DNA of 64,000 bases, from positions 39,425 through 103,424 of the forward strand of contig CABYEA010000004.1 of assembly GCA_902517895.1 (NCBI GenBank), given 5' to 3'. Positions 1-12,346 of this stretch are shown here, in pieces. Position 1 is the stretch's first letter. Every line of letters begins with the position of its first letter. Origin of the DNA: an uncultured Bacteroidota bacterium (lineage in GTDB: Bacteria > Bacteroidota > Bacteroidia > Flavobacteriales > Flavobacteriaceae). The notes below the pieces were generated by a model. The model was not told where the DNA came from. It did no database searches and was given only the letters and a program-made list of their open reading frames with translations. The position numbers were made by a program, and so were the translations under genes.

Positions 1-1
1 A

Positions 2-2362
2 AACTTAAAAGGTGTTGATATTAATGTAAACAGTTTTACTTTTAAATCGATCAACACAAGAGGTTTTGCAACATTTGCAAACACAAGATTTGTACAATTA
101 GTTGACGGAATGGACAATTCAGCTCCTGCACTTAATTTCCCATTAGGTAACCTATTGGGAATGACAGAAGTTGATGTTCTTGACGTCGAATTAGTTCCAG
201 GTACATCATCTGCACTTTATGGTGCAAACGCATTTAATGGTATTTTATTAATGCGTAGTAAAAATCCGTTTGATCACCAAGGAATTAGTGGTCAATACAA
301 AAGAGGTGTTACCGTGCAAGACGCTGCTGGAACAAATGAATTCCAGGACCTTCAAATAAGATGGGGTCATAAGTTCAGTGATAAACTTGCCATGAAAATT
401 AACTTCGGATATTTAACCGGAACGGACTGGATCGCTAATAGTGAAGAAGATAAATTAAATAGAGCTGTTTTTGCAGGCGTATATAATAAAGATGGGATTA
501 ATATCTATGGGGATGAGGTTCAGACAAATATATATGGCGTTGCTCAACAAATGGTTGGGTTAGGTCTTTTACCAGCGGGTGCTGAAGCACTAGTTCCTTC
601 AACTAATGTTAGCAGGACAGGGTATAATGAAACAGATATGGCAGAACCTGATGCAACTAGTAAAAAGGCTGATTGGGGTATATACTACAGGCCAATTGAA
701 GGAAGTAACCTTGAAATTTCATACATTGGAAAATGGGGTACTGGTAAGACTTTATACCAAGGTATAAATAGATATGCTATTAAGAACTTCTTAATGACTC
801 AACATAAACTTGAAGTAACCAATGATAATTGGTTTGCTAGAGCATATGTAGTTGAGGATGATGCAGGAGACTCTTATGATATGACATTTGCTGCAATTAA
901 TGTTAACAGAAGATGGAAACCAGACCTTAACTGGTTTGCAGAATACGTTGGTGGAATTGTGAACGGTCAACTAGCAGGAATGACAATCGACCAGGCTCAC
1001 GTTTTAGGTAGGCAATTAGCGGATACAGGAAGATGGCTTCCTGGATCTGAAGAATTTAATGCTAATTTAGCAGAGGTAATTCAGGACCCAGATTTAACTA
1101 CCGGTGCAAGATTTACTGACAATTCTAAATTCTATCATTTGGACTATAATTATAACTTTGGTCACATGTGGGATTGGGCAGAGGTCCAAGTTGGAGGATC
1201 TGCAAGAAGATATTCTTTGAATTCTGGCGGAACGATCTTTACAGATGTTGACGGACCAATTGAGTATCAAGAAACAGGTTTCTACACGCAAGCTGTTAAG
1301 AAAATGATGGATGATAGACTTGTCGTTACAGGTGCAATTAGATATGACAAATCAGAATACTTTGATGGTCAATTTTCTCCAAGAGCAGTTTTAAGTTATA
1401 CTGCCGGTGAGTACAAGAATTTAAACTTCAGAGTTTCTTACCAAACAGGATTTAGAACTCCAACAACTCAGGATTTATTTATCGGACTAGACGCTGGTCA
1501 AGCTAGACTAGTTGGTTCTGCTGAAGGTAACCCTGAAAGATATATTAGAGATTATGGAATTAGCACTGCAGGTCAGGCTTTAGGAATTCCAGCAACAGTA
1601 ACAATATCAGGTGCTTCTGCATATAATAATGCTTATGAAGCTAGTTCTGTACAAGCTTTTGCTGCTGCGGGTGATCCGTCACTTCTTAGAGTAGCTGAAG
1701 TTGATTATGTTAAGCCTGAGCAAATGCAATCAATGGAATTTGGTTTTAGAGGTAAATTATCAAGAACATTCACTGTTGATGCTGCTGTATACAGAAATGA
1801 TTTCCAGGATTTCATTAACACTCAAGTTGTATTATCTCCTCTATATGGAGAAGTTGGTGATGGAGGTTTATCAGTTCTTGCAATGGCAAATCAAGATTTT
1901 GAAACATGGAGTTCATACACAAACTCTCCAGCAGAAATATCTTCTTGGGGGATGTCTATAGGAATGGCTACCAAAATCTTTGGAAATTTTGATCTTTCTG
2001 GTAGTTACACAAAATCAAAATTAGAGTTTGAACAAGCATTGTATCCAGACTTTAGAACAAACTGGAATACTCCCGAGCATAAGTTTAAAGCTCAGTTTGG
2101 TAATACAGAGTTGTTTAGAAACTTTGGATTTAACATAGCTTGGAGATATTGGAGTGAATACTTATGGCAAGCATCTTTTGGAGATGGTATGGTGCCAGAA
2201 ACTCATGTATTGGATGCACAATTCAATCTAACTGTACCAAAATGGAAATCTACAATAAAGGTTGGTGCAACTAATATCGGAGGAGATGAATACTTTACAG
2301 CATTTGGTTCAGGATTTATAGGAACTCAGTATTATATCTCATGGACTGCTAATAACTTTTAA
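2..2362 (+). CDS. TonB-dependent receptor, 5'-truncated by window edge
   Basis: Frame is open from base 2 upstream of the listed ATG (NLKGVDINVNSFTFKSINTRGFATFANTRFVQLVDGMDNSAPALNFPLGN), which is a plug-domain sequence. It continues into TonB beta-barrel sequence ending in an aromatic C-terminus (SWTANNF). Confidence 0.93.
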   Translation, partial: NLKGVDINVNSFTFKSINTRGFATFANTRFVQLVDGMDNSAPALNFPLGNLLGMTEVDVLDVELVPGTSSALYGANAFNGILLMRSKNPFDHQGISGQYKRGVTVQDAAGTNEFQDLQIRWGHKFSDKLAMKINFGYLTGTDWIANSEEDKLNRAVFAGVYNKDGINIYGDEVQTNIYGVAQQMVGLGLLPAGAEALVPSTNVSRTGYNETDMAEPDATSKKADWGIYYRPIEGSNLEISYIGKWGTGKTLYQGINRYAIKNFLMTQHKLEVTNDNWFARAYVVEDDAGDSYDMTFAAINVNRRWKPDLNWFAEYVGGIVNGQLAGMTIDQAHVLGRQLADTGRWLPGSEEFNANLAEVIQDPDLTTGARFTDNSKFYHLDYNYNFGHMWDWAEVQVGGSARRYSLNSGGTIFTDVDGPIEYQETGFYTQAVKKMMDDRLVVTGAIRYDKSEYFDGQFSPRAVLSYTAGEYKNLNFRVSYQTGFRTPTTQDLFIGLDAGQARLVGSAEGNPERYIRDYGISTAGQALGIPATVTISGASAYNNAYEASSVQAFAAAGDPSLLRVAEVDYVKPEQMQSMEFGFRGKLSRTFTVDAAVYRNDFQDFINTQVVLSPLYGEVGDGGLSVLAMANQDFETWSSYTNSPAEISSWGMSIGMATKIFGNFDLSGSYTKSKLEFEQALYPDFRTNWNTPEHKFKAQFGNTELFRNFGFNIAWRYWSEYLWQASFGDGMVPETHVLDAQFNLTVPKWKSTIKVGATNIGGDEYFTAFGSGFIGTQYYISWTANNF

Positions 2363-2381
2363 AAATTAAAATAAAATAATT

Positions 2382-3839
2382 ATGAAAATTAAATATTTAT
2401 TACTTTCTGTTTTAGTATTAGCTCTTTGGAGTTGTGAAACAGATGTCGTTAACCCTAATGAATCTTACCCAGATCAATACTATGATGCTGATTCTGGTGA
2501 TGCCGACTTTAGTTCATATGTTGCAATGGGTGAAAGTATAACAGCTGGTTTTTCAGACAATTCACTTTTTGCGGCTGCTCAAATGAATTCATATCCAAAT
2601 ATTCTGGCTGAATACATGTCTTTAGCAGGTGGCGGAGAGTTTACTCAACCTTATGTAGACGACAATGTTGGTGGAATTAATATTGGTGGTAATGAATTTT
2701 GGGGCCCAAGGTTCTTTTTTAATGGAGCTGGACCTGCGGAGGTTTCTGGATCTCCATCAACAGAGGCTACTAGTGTTGTGCCTGGCCCATATAACAATAT
2801 GGCAATGCCATTTGCAAATGCAATTACATTTGTAGCACCAGGTGTTGGAAGTATGGAGGGTTTAATGGCCGGACTTGCAAACCCATGGTATGTGAGAGCT
2901 GCATCCAGTAATGGTGCAACGATGGTTGGAGATGCTCTAATGCAGGAGCCAACTTTTGTTACTCTAGTTCCAGGACATGATTTTGCAAATTATGGCTTAT
3001 TTGGCGCTAGTGGTTTCCCTTTCGGCCCTCTTGAATTAGAGGGGCCAACCGGAATGCTTGCAGGAGTAGTTGGAACAATTCAAACCCTAAGCGCAGCTGT
3101 GCCTAACGGAGTTATAACAACCTTACCAGACCCAACAAATACTGCAACTTTTAATACAGTTCCCTATAACTCAATTCCTCTCACAGGGGAGCTTGCTGAG
3201 ATGCTTAACATGGCATTAGCTCCGCCATATAACCTTGGTTTACTAGCAGCTCAAGGAGCTGGACTAATAAGTGCAGACGAGGTTGCTCTTAGATCTTTGG
3301 TTGCTATTAGCGGAAATAATCCTGTATTAATTGAAGATGAAGATTTAACTGATTTAAGTGCATTAGGACTTCCTAGTATTAGATTAGCCAATGCTAATGA
3401 CAAGATTAGTCTTTTTGCATTACCTGTTTTAGGTTCTGTACCAGATCCAACAAACCCTCTGGGTATTTGGGGAGTAACAATTCCTGCCCCAGACTTATTT
3501 GTTTTAACAGCAAATGAAATCGAGGAAATTCAAACTAAAGTCTCAGCGGGTAATGCAGCAATAGCTGCATCAGTTCCAAGTGGTTGGGCATTGTTTGATT
3601 TAGCTGGTCTATATAATGAAATAGTGACTACTGGTGTTAGCGAAGATGAATTTAATATGACAGGAGACCTAATTTTTGGTGGATTTTTTGGAATGGATGG
3701 ATATAATCCAACATCTAGAGGTAGTGCTTTGATTGCTAAAAAAATGCTTGAGGCTATTGATGCTACTTGGGGATCTAATCTTTCTGAGGCTGGATTAGAT
3801 ATTGGAGACTATCCAACTAATTATCCAGATGGAATATAA
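2382..3839 (+). CDS. Lipoprotein with SGNH/GDSL-hydrolase-like fold (GESITAG block I; degenerate block V)
   Basis: Lipobox MKIKYLLLSVLVLALWSC; YVAMGESITAGFSDNSL resembles SGNH block I; C-terminal FFGMDGYNPTSRGSALIAKK resembles block V. Begins 19 bp after the TonB receptor. Confidence 0.7.
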   Translation: MKIKYLLLSVLVLALWSCETDVVNPNESYPDQYYDADSGDADFSSYVAMGESITAGFSDNSLFAAAQMNSYPNILAEYMSLAGGGEFTQPYVDDNVGGINIGGNEFWGPRFFFNGAGPAEVSGSPSTEATSVVPGPYNNMAMPFANAITFVAPGVGSMEGLMAGLANPWYVRAASSNGATMVGDALMQEPTFVTLVPGHDFANYGLFGASGFPFGPLELEGPTGMLAGVVGTIQTLSAAVPNGVITTLPDPTNTATFNTVPYNSIPLTGELAEMLNMALAPPYNLGLLAAQGAGLISADEVALRSLVAISGNNPVLIEDEDLTDLSALGLPSIRLANANDKISLFALPVLGSVPDPTNPLGIWGVTIPAPDLFVLTANEIEEIQTKVSAGNAAIAASVPSGWALFDLAGLYNEIVTTGVSEDEFNMTGDLIFGGFFGMDGYNPTSRGSALIAKKMLEAIDATWGSNLSEAGLDIGDYPTNYPDGI

Positions 3840-3862
3840 TCTTTAAAAAAACAAGCAAAAAC

Positions 3863-3896
3863 AAAAAAGTCTAGAATTTATTCTAGACTTTTTTTG
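3863..3896 (+). terminator. Rho-independent terminator of the TonB receptor/lipoprotein unit
   Basis: aaaaaagtctagaa-ttta-ttctagactttttt: perfect stem followed by a T-run. Confidence 0.88.
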
Positions 3897-3929
3897 TTTA
3901 AAATAGTTGATTAATTGTTAAAAAATCTA

Positions 3930-3960
3930 TTGAATATATTTCATAAAAAATCTATATTTG
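3930..3960 (+). promoter_or_regulatory. Bacteroidota-type promoter for atpDC (TTG-N20-TATATTTG)
   Basis: TTG at 3930-3932, 20-nt spacer, TATATTTG at 3953-3960, matching the TTG...TAnnTTTG consensus; ATG at 4004. Confidence 0.6.
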
Positions 3961-3967
3961 CCACTGA

Positions 3968-5506
<1,539 letters not shown>

Positions 5507-5517
5507 ACTTTCTATAA

Positions 5518-5793
5518 ATGATTTTAGAAATAATTTCCCCTGAAAAAATAATCTTTACCGGCGAAGTAGAATCGGTTGCAGTTCCAGGAGTTAATGGTGA
5601 ATTTGAAATGTTAAATAATCACGCAGCAATTGTATCAAACTTAAAAAAGGGTGCAATAAAAGTTTGCGGAAATATTACTCTTGATGACACTCAAAAAGAA
5701 ATTTTTGAAAAGGGTGATAGAGGTTATCATTTATATATAAACTCTGGAACAGTTGAAATGAAAAACAACAAGGTAACTGCATTAGTGGAATAA
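5518..5793 (+). CDS. atpC: F1Fo ATP synthase subunit epsilon
   Basis: MILEIISPEKIIFTGEVESVAVPGVNGEFEMLNNHAAIVSNL; directly follows atpD. Confidence 0.95.
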   Translation: MILEIISPEKIIFTGEVESVAVPGVNGEFEMLNNHAAIVSNLKKGAIKVCGNITLDDTQKEIFEKGDRGYHLYINSGTVEMKNNKVTALVE

Positions 5794-5798
5794 AAATC

Positions 5799-6233
5799 TT
5801 ACAGCTTCTTAATTACGTTTGTAACAATCCCCCAGATTATCAGCTGATCATCATCTTTAACCTCAATTTGTTTATAACTAGAATTTTCAGGCTTTAACCA
5901 AATTTTATTTCTTTTTACGATAAGTCTTTTTACTGTAAACTCACCGTCTATAAAGCAAACTGCAATTTTATTATTACCTGGCTCTATACTTCTGTCAATT
6001 ACAATTAAATCTCCATCCTCTAAGCCAGCATTAATCATTGATTCGCCTGAAACTCTAGCAAAAAACGTAGCTTCTTTATTTTTAATTAGCTCTTGATCAA
6101 GACTTATTCTTTCCTGCTTAAAATCTCCTGCAGGTGAAGGAAATCCTGCTGATATTCCGGCATTGATTAAAAGTGCATCAAGATTAGTATTCTTACTGGG
6201 TGTGAAAAAATTTAAACTTTTTTTATTTTTCAT
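5799..6233 (-). CDS. umuD: UmuD-like LexA/S24 family translesion polymerase V subunit
   Basis: FPSPAGD cleavage-site motif, SGESM nucleophile serine, NKIAVC lysine; overlaps umuC by 4 nt. Confidence 0.93.
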   Translation of the reverse strand: MKNKKSLNFFTPSKNTNLDALLINAGISAGFPSPAGDFKQERISLDQELIKNKEATFFARVSGESMINAGLEDGDLIVIDRSIEPGNNKIAVCFIDGEFTVKRLIVKRNKIWLKPENSSYKQIEVKDDDQLIIWGIVTNVIKKL

Positions 6234-7483
6234 TTGATCTTAATAATATCATCTATTTTGGTTGTATAACAAGGTGATAAAAATTCTTGTTTCATCTTCC
6301 ACTTTCTTTTTAAGTCTTGATTAGCTAGCTTGAGTTTTTCACAATACTTAGAATTAATATAGTCCATTGTCTTCATTAAAGACTTATGTCTATAATCTTC
6401 ATTTTCAAAAATACCAAGTTGATAACTGTTATTAGGAACAAGACTAGCAACAATTACACCAGCTTTTTTATAATCTATATTATCTTGAAACATATTTTCA
6501 ACTGCTTTTAAAGCATAATTATTTAAAACAAATGAAGAATTTGTTGGATATGGTAATGTTATAACCCTAGAACAAGAATGTTGTTTTAAATCTTTTCTAA
6601 AATAATTGCTTCTTATAAATACAATCATAATATTACAAAGAGAATTCTGTCTTCTTAACTTTTCAGCACAGGAAAGTGAAAAAGTTGAAACCCTTTCTTT
6701 CAGTTTACTTAAATCCGAAATGGGTTTTTCAAAAGATCTGGTAGTAGCTATAGACTTCTTAATCTTAAAAGAATCTAAATCTAAATTTGATATACCTCGT
6801 AATTCTTGTTGAATCTTTAATTCAACGATTGATAAATTTGATTTCACCCATTGTTCAGGTAAATTAACAAAATCTGATGCATTTTTACATCCGATATTTT
6901 GAAGGCGTTTGGATAATCTTCTGCCTATTCCCCATATATCATTCAAAGGAAAATAATTTAATGCTTTAGATCTTTTATAGTCTGTATCCAAAACATATAC
7001 GTGTTTCGTTTGAGACGGAAATTTTCTTGCAATTTTATTAGAAATCTTTGCCAATGACTTTGTAGGAGCAATCCCCACAGAAGTTGGTATTCCAGTCCAT
7101 TTCAAGATCGTATTTCTAATTTTTGAAGCATAACTAAAAAGATTATAATTTTCATATCCTTCAAATTTTAAAAACGCCTCATCAATACTGTATATTTCAA
7201 CATCTGGGATAAAATTTGAAATTGTTGTCATTACACGATGGCTCATGTCAGCATATAAAGGGTAGTTGGATGATAAGACAACTACATTTTGCTGATTAAT
7301 AATTGATTTATATTTAAAAATGGGGGCTCCCATTGGTATACCTAATTTCTTAGCCTCATCACTTCTAGAAATAGCACATCCATCATTATTAGATAAAACA
7401 ACCACAGGCTTACCGTTTAAACTTGGGTTAAATACTCTCTCACAAGAGACATAAAAATTATTACAATCAATTAAGGCAAACAT
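6230..7483 (-). CDS. umuC: Y-family DNA polymerase UmuC (Pol V catalytic subunit)
   Basis: [43 protein letters not shown] motif. Confidence 0.97.
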   Translation of the reverse strand: MFALIDCNNFYVSCERVFNPSLNGKPVVVLSNNDGCAISRSDEAKKLGIPMGAPIFKYKSIINQQNVVVLSSNYPLYADMSHRVMTTISNFIPDVEIYSIDEAFLKFEGYENYNLFSYASKIRNTILKWTGIPTSVGIAPTKSLAKISNKIARKFPSQTKHVYVLDTDYKRSKALNYFPLNDIWGIGRRLSKRLQNIGCKNASDFVNLPEQWVKSNLSIVELKIQQELRGISNLDLDSFKIKKSIATTRSFEKPISDLSKLKERVSTFSLSCAEKLRRQNSLCNIMIVFIRSNYFRKDLKQHSCSRVITLPYPTNSSFVLNNYALKAVENMFQDNIDYKKAGVIVASLVPNNSYQLGIFENEDYRHKSLMKTMDYINSKYCEKLKLANQDLKRKWKMKQEFLSPCYTTKIDDIIKIK

Positions 7484-7608
7484 GATATAAATATAGGTTT
7501 TTAAGGATTTAAAAAATACAATATTTCAGAACTTATTTAACAAAAAAATAATTTGATAAGTATAGGTAAATAAGTACTTTTAAAGAATCAATTTTTGATT
7601 AAAAAATC

Positions 7609-9471
7609 ATGAAAAAAATACTCTTTGTCATACTAATTTTTCAGTCAATTACATCATACGTAAATGCACAAGAGAACAAACAAGAAATAGAACTTGATCA
7701 AGTAGAATTAATGTCAAGTCCAAGAATAGAAGTGAATAAAGCAGATAATTCAATTAGTATATTGACAATATCAAATGAAGAAATTAAAAAAAATACAGCA
7801 ACAAATGTTAGTGAATTATTACAACAAGTAGCTGGACTAGACATAAGAAGAAGAGGTGCTGAGGGAATGCAAGCAGATCTCTATATAAGAGGTGGATCCT
7901 TCGACCAGACATTATTATTAATAGACGGCATAAATGTTGAAGATCCTCAAACTGGCCATCACACAATGAATATGACAATACCGTTAGAGGTCATAGAAAA
8001 AATAGAAATAATCAAAGGCTCAGCAAGTAGAATATACGGACAAAATGCATTTACAGGGGCTGTAAACATTATTACAAAAAAGGAAATTAAAAATGATCTC
8101 TCAATAGAACTTAGTAATGGATCATTTGATCAAAAAAGAGGAAACTTCACAATACAAAAAGAACTTAAAAATTCAGACATCTTGTTTAATTACAGCAGAA
8201 AAGAGTCTGAAGGATATAGATATAATACTGACTATGAAAATGATGAGTTTTTTATTAAAAGTAATTTTAAGATAAAAGATCAAAAAATATCAGCTATTGG
8301 GGCATTTAATCAAAGGAAGTTTGGGGCAAATGGATTCTATGCAAGTCCAGCTGCTATCGATCAATATGAAGAAACTCAAGCAAGTCTAATTGGGTTTAGC
8401 ACAACATACAGAAAGAATGATTTAATATTAAAACCAAAACTTTACTGGAAAAGAAATCAAGACATGTATATATACTTAAGACAAGACCCCTCAGTTTACA
8501 GAAACTTACACATTTCTAATAAAGTGGGTGTTGAGCTTAATGCCTCAACTTCCAACTTATTGGGAAATCTAGGTTTAGGGTTTGATTTATCACAAGTTTC
8601 TCTTCAAAGTAATAACCTTGGAGAAAGAAAAAGAACTATGCTAAATATGTTTGTTGAGCAACAAGTGAAACTTAATAATGATAAAATTGATTTTACTCCA
8701 GGGGTTGCAATAACATATTTTTCTGATGTATCAACCAAACTAAACTATCAGAATAATTTTTTTAATAATTTATTTTTCTATCCAGGTATGGATTTGGGGT
8801 ATAGGTTAGATAATGACTTAAAATTATACACTAATATTGGTTTTACCTATAGAATACCTACTTACACAGATTTATTTTATTCAAGCCCTACCACTCTGGG
8901 GAATGAAAATTTAAAACTTGAAAAAGCATTTACCAAAGAAATTGGACTAAAATATTTAAAAGGTGATTTCAATTTTAATTTTTCTTTATACGAACGAGAT
9001 GCGTCAGACATCATCGATTATGTTAGAAATAATGAAGTAGAGCCTTGGCAAGCAAGTAATATAAGAGAAATAAATACCAGTGGTTTTGAATTAAGAATAG
9101 GATACAAATTTTATTTAGGTTCTTTAGGAATGCAAACGATAAATATTGGGTACAGTAATATTGACGATGATCTTTTAGAAACAGATTTCGCATTTTCTAG
9201 ATATGCATTAAACTCATTGAAAAATCAAATCACTGGTACATATACATTTGAAATAAACGAAAAAATTTATTCAACAGTTACCTACAAAAATGCTGAAAGA
9301 TCAGCTGAGGAAAAGTATACAGTTATAGATTTTAGAACTTCATATAAATTAGATAAATTTACTTTATCAGTTATATTAAATAATATCCTAGATACGCAAT
9401 ATTCAGAAACAAATCTAGTTCCAATGCCTGGGTTTAATTCTTTAGTTGAAATTAATTATTCTATTAATTAA
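7609..9471 (+). CDS. TonB-dependent receptor, BtuB-like
   Basis: Signal peptide; plug domain (VAGLDIRRRGAEGMQADLYIRGGSFDQTLLLIDGINVEDPQTGHH); barrel C-terminus. Confidence 0.9.
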   Translation: MKKILFVILIFQSITSYVNAQENKQEIELDQVELMSSPRIEVNKADNSISILTISNEEIKKNTATNVSELLQQVAGLDIRRRGAEGMQADLYIRGGSFDQTLLLIDGINVEDPQTGHHTMNMTIPLEVIEKIEIIKGSASRIYGQNAFTGAVNIITKKEIKNDLSIELSNGSFDQKRGNFTIQKELKNSDILFNYSRKESEGYRYNTDYENDEFFIKSNFKIKDQKISAIGAFNQRKFGANGFYASPAAIDQYEETQASLIGFSTTYRKNDLILKPKLYWKRNQDMYIYLRQDPSVYRNLHISNKVGVELNASTSNLLGNLGLGFDLSQVSLQSNNLGERKRTMLNMFVEQQVKLNNDKIDFTPGVAITYFSDVSTKLNYQNNFFNNLFFYPGMDLGYRLDNDLKLYTNIGFTYRIPTYTDLFYSSPTTLGNENLKLEKAFTKEIGLKYLKGDFNFNFSLYERDASDIIDYVRNNEVEPWQASNIREINTSGFELRIGYKFYLGSLGMQTINIGYSNIDDDLLETDFAFSRYALNSLKNQITGTYTFEINEKIYSTVTYKNAERSAEEKYTVIDFRTSYKLDKFTLSVILNNILDTQYSETNLVPMPGFNSLVEINYSIN

Positions 9472-9931
9472 TATCCTTTAATTTTTTATAGATAAGGCTG
9501 TTTTCCCAACCTCTGTAAGTAAAATAATTTATAAATGATCTTTTCTTTTGATCCTTTGTTCCTTTTAAAAATTTAATCTTATTTGTTGAAAATTCATTAA
9601 AATATTGAATATAATCCTCCTCTTTAATTTTATTAATATTGTCATCGATTATATTAATATCCAGCCCCTTTAATCTTAATTCATACTTTAATTTAATCCG
9701 TCCCCATTTTTTTATTCTTAATTTTCCCTGAATAAACATCTTTGTGTATCTATCCTCGTTTAAATAATCATTATCAATTAATGATTGAAGTATTTTGTCT
9801 GCAGTTTTGTTTGTGGCCTTTAGAGAAAATAATTTATTTCTTACTTCCTTAATGGATCTTTCTTGATAATGACAGTAAGATTGAATCTTATCAAGTATAT
9901 GCTTTTCATCTTTACTAAAACTAATATTCAT
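9464..9931 (-). CDS. recX: RecX family regulatory protein
   Basis: Small basic protein with QERSIKEVRNKL..LIDNDYLNEDRYTKMFIQGKLRIKKWGRIKLKYELRLKGL, typical of RecX. Confidence 0.92.
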   Translation of the reverse strand: MNISFSKDEKHILDKIQSYCHYQERSIKEVRNKLFSLKATNKTADKILQSLIDNDYLNEDRYTKMFIQGKLRIKKWGRIKLKYELRLKGLDINIIDDNINKIKEEDYIQYFNEFSTNKIKFLKGTKDQKKRSFINYFTYRGWENSLIYKKLKDIN

Positions 9932-12344
9932 AATTTATAGAAAAGATAAAGTTTAAGCCAGGGGCAGAAATACCAGACGAATAGGGTCTATATAATTTAT
10001 TTGTCATATTCTCAACCGTGAAATTTAGGTTTAATTTTTCGGAAATTGAAAATTGAGATCTCAAATTGAAAGTAACCCATGATGGTGAATATGGATTGCC
10101 GTTGTCATCCAATGCATAAATATATGGCTTAGCTCTTTCAGACTCGGCTAAGTTGTTAAAAGATATTTCGGAATTATAATTCAAATATGTGTCGACAGTT
10201 ATATTGCCATTGTTATAAAGCAGGTGTAAATTGCCATAATTTGGTGGAATGTGTCTAACAGGCATTGCAAAGGGTAGTTGATCTAACTCATAACCAGCAA
10301 TTAAGTTATGTTGAGATTTAATTCGAAAGTTCTTATTGATAAGCATATTAAGTCCAAATTCGACCCCATAAATCAAAGACTTTGAACCATTTTGAAGCGC
10401 CTGTATTTGTGATAACTCCCCATCATAAATAATTTCAGAAATACCATTATTCAAGGTGAAATCATCTCTCAATAAAGAATTATATAGATATGTGATATAC
10501 GCAGAAAAATCTAATTCAATATTATTCTTTGTTCTAAAATATCCGCCAAATTCAATTCCAAAAGATCGTTCGGGCTTTAAATTTGGATTTGGGACAACCA
10601 CATTACCAGGCTCAGAATCAAATACCTTAGCAAGATCGTCGATATTTGGAGATCTAAATGCAGTATTGATATTAAACTTCCAATTATTATATATATTTCT
10701 AACCCAGCTTAATCCAATTCCACCGACAAAAGCACCATTTTCTAGCCTTGTATTTTCAAACTGAAAATCATAATATGTGTTATTCTGTGACAAATCTGCC
10801 TCTAGAGTTGTTGAGCTGTATCTCACGCCACTCTGGAAAAAAACATCTTCTATTATTTTATTTTTATAATTAACATACAGCCCATAAGAGTTTAATGATG
10901 AATTATTAGGGTACCTTGTTGAAATGGGTGAAGACATAGAATTATTAATATTCAAACTTGCAGCAAATGATCCGACATCATTATTAATAAATTCTATCCC
11001 ATATGTAATGCCCGAGTTTGGTGAAATATTTTTAAAAAAATCTAGATTAAAAGAAAATATATCTAATTGCTCTTCTCTTGAATTTAAATAAGTTTCGTTG
11101 AACTTTCTACTGTTTCTGCTTTCAGAAAATTTCTGATATGCAACTCCAAATTTTAATTCATCATATATCTTTTTAGATTTTGGATTAAAGCTTAGTTGAC
11201 TATTTATTAGCAACCACTCTTGCGGACCATAATACCATTCTGAATAATAAAGTCCTTGGCCATCCCCAACAACAACTTGATTTTCATCATTTCTGATTAA
11301 TCTATCATATCTTGGTATATTACTACTTTTTGAAAAATGAATACCTAAATCAATATTTAAATTTTCTATCGGTTTATAAAAAATCTTCTGCATAAAATTT
11401 ATTTGATCATATGCAGTATTTCTTTGAACTCTTGGATTAGGGTTTTGGATTAAGATATCTTCACCTGCATCATTAAAATCAACGTAATTTGGTCTAAAAT
11501 AATCTGATGGGCCATTTTTACCCATGGTCAAATTTCCAAACTGAGATTTTGAAAAACTTGATAAAAAAGCAATTTTTTGAAGCCCATAATTAAAATCAAA
11601 GTGATACATTTTCTCAATCGATGCAGAGGAATATCTTGATCGCAGATTAAGTTGTATTTTTGGGTCAGAATTATTTGAGAGATTAGCCTTTTTTGTGTAA
11701 AAATTCATAACTCCCCCAATAGCATCACTACCATATAGAACCGATGCTGAACCCATTATAACTTCAGTGTTTTCAATATTAGTAGGGGAAATTGAAATTA
11801 CATTATGTATGTTTCCTCCTCTATAAATTGCATTATTTAACCTTACCCCGTCAACAGATAAAACTAATCTGTTAGTAGAAAGCCCTCTAATCATAGGGCT
11901 ACCACCTCCTAATTGACTTTTTTGAATAAAAACATTACCTCCACTTTGGAGCAAATCAGCGCTAGTCATCGGATTTGTAAATTCAATAGCTGAATTATTA
12001 ATTTGAGTAACTTTTTTTGGTACTTCTCTAAATTTTTGTGAAAATTTTGATGCTGAGATCACTACCTCATCCAATAACTCATTGTCATAAAATAATGTAA
12101 TTGTCTTGTCAAGATTAGATTTGATAAATTTAAATTCTTCAAATCCGTATTGATTAATATTTACAGTATCTCCAATAGCAAACTTATCTAATCTGGCACC
12201 ACCGTCTTTATTTGTTGTTATATATTCGTCTAAACTACTAAAAATTGATGCACCTATTACTGGCTTATTATTCTCGTCAATAACAACTAGGTTTTGTGAA
12301 AATGTGGCAATTGAAAAAAAAAATAATATATGAAATTTATTCAC
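9921..12344 (-). CDS. TonB-dependent receptor with N-terminal carboxypeptidase-like domain
   Basis: FREVPKKVTQINNSAIEFTNPMTSADLLQSGGNVFIQKSQLGGGSPMIRGLSTNRLVLSVDGVRLNNAIYRGGNIHNV plug domain. Confidence 0.93.
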   Translation of the reverse strand: MNKFHILFFFSIATFSQNLVVIDENNKPVIGASIFSSLDEYITTNKDGGARLDKFAIGDTVNINQYGFEEFKFIKSNLDKTITLFYDNELLDEVVISASKFSQKFREVPKKVTQINNSAIEFTNPMTSADLLQSGGNVFIQKSQLGGGSPMIRGLSTNRLVLSVDGVRLNNAIYRGGNIHNVISISPTNIENTEVIMGSASVLYGSDAIGGVMNFYTKKANLSNNSDPKIQLNLRSRYSSASIEKMYHFDFNYGLQKIAFLSSFSKSQFGNLTMGKNGPSDYFRPNYVDFNDAGEDILIQNPNPRVQRNTAYDQINFMQKIFYKPIENLNIDLGIHFSKSSNIPRYDRLIRNDENQVVVGDGQGLYYSEWYYGPQEWLLINSQLSFNPKSKKIYDELKFGVAYQKFSESRNSRKFNETYLNSREEQLDIFSFNLDFFKNISPNSGITYGIEFINNDVGSFAASLNINNSMSSPISTRYPNNSSLNSYGLYVNYKNKIIEDVFFQSGVRYSSTTLEADLSQNNTYYDFQFENTRLENGAFVGGIGLSWVRNIYNNWKFNINTAFRSPNIDDLAKVFDSEPGNVVVPNPNLKPERSFGIEFGGYFRTKNNIELDFSAYITYLYNSLLRDDFTLNNGISEIIYDGELSQIQALQNGSKSLIYGVEFGLNMLINKNFRIKSQHNLIAGYELDQLPFAMPVRHIPPNYGNLHLLYNNGNITVDTYLNYNSEISFNNLAESERAKPYIYALDDNGNPYSPSWVTFNLRSQFSISEKLNLNFTVENMTNKLYRPYSSGISAPGLNFIFSINYEY

Positions 12345-12346
12345 AA

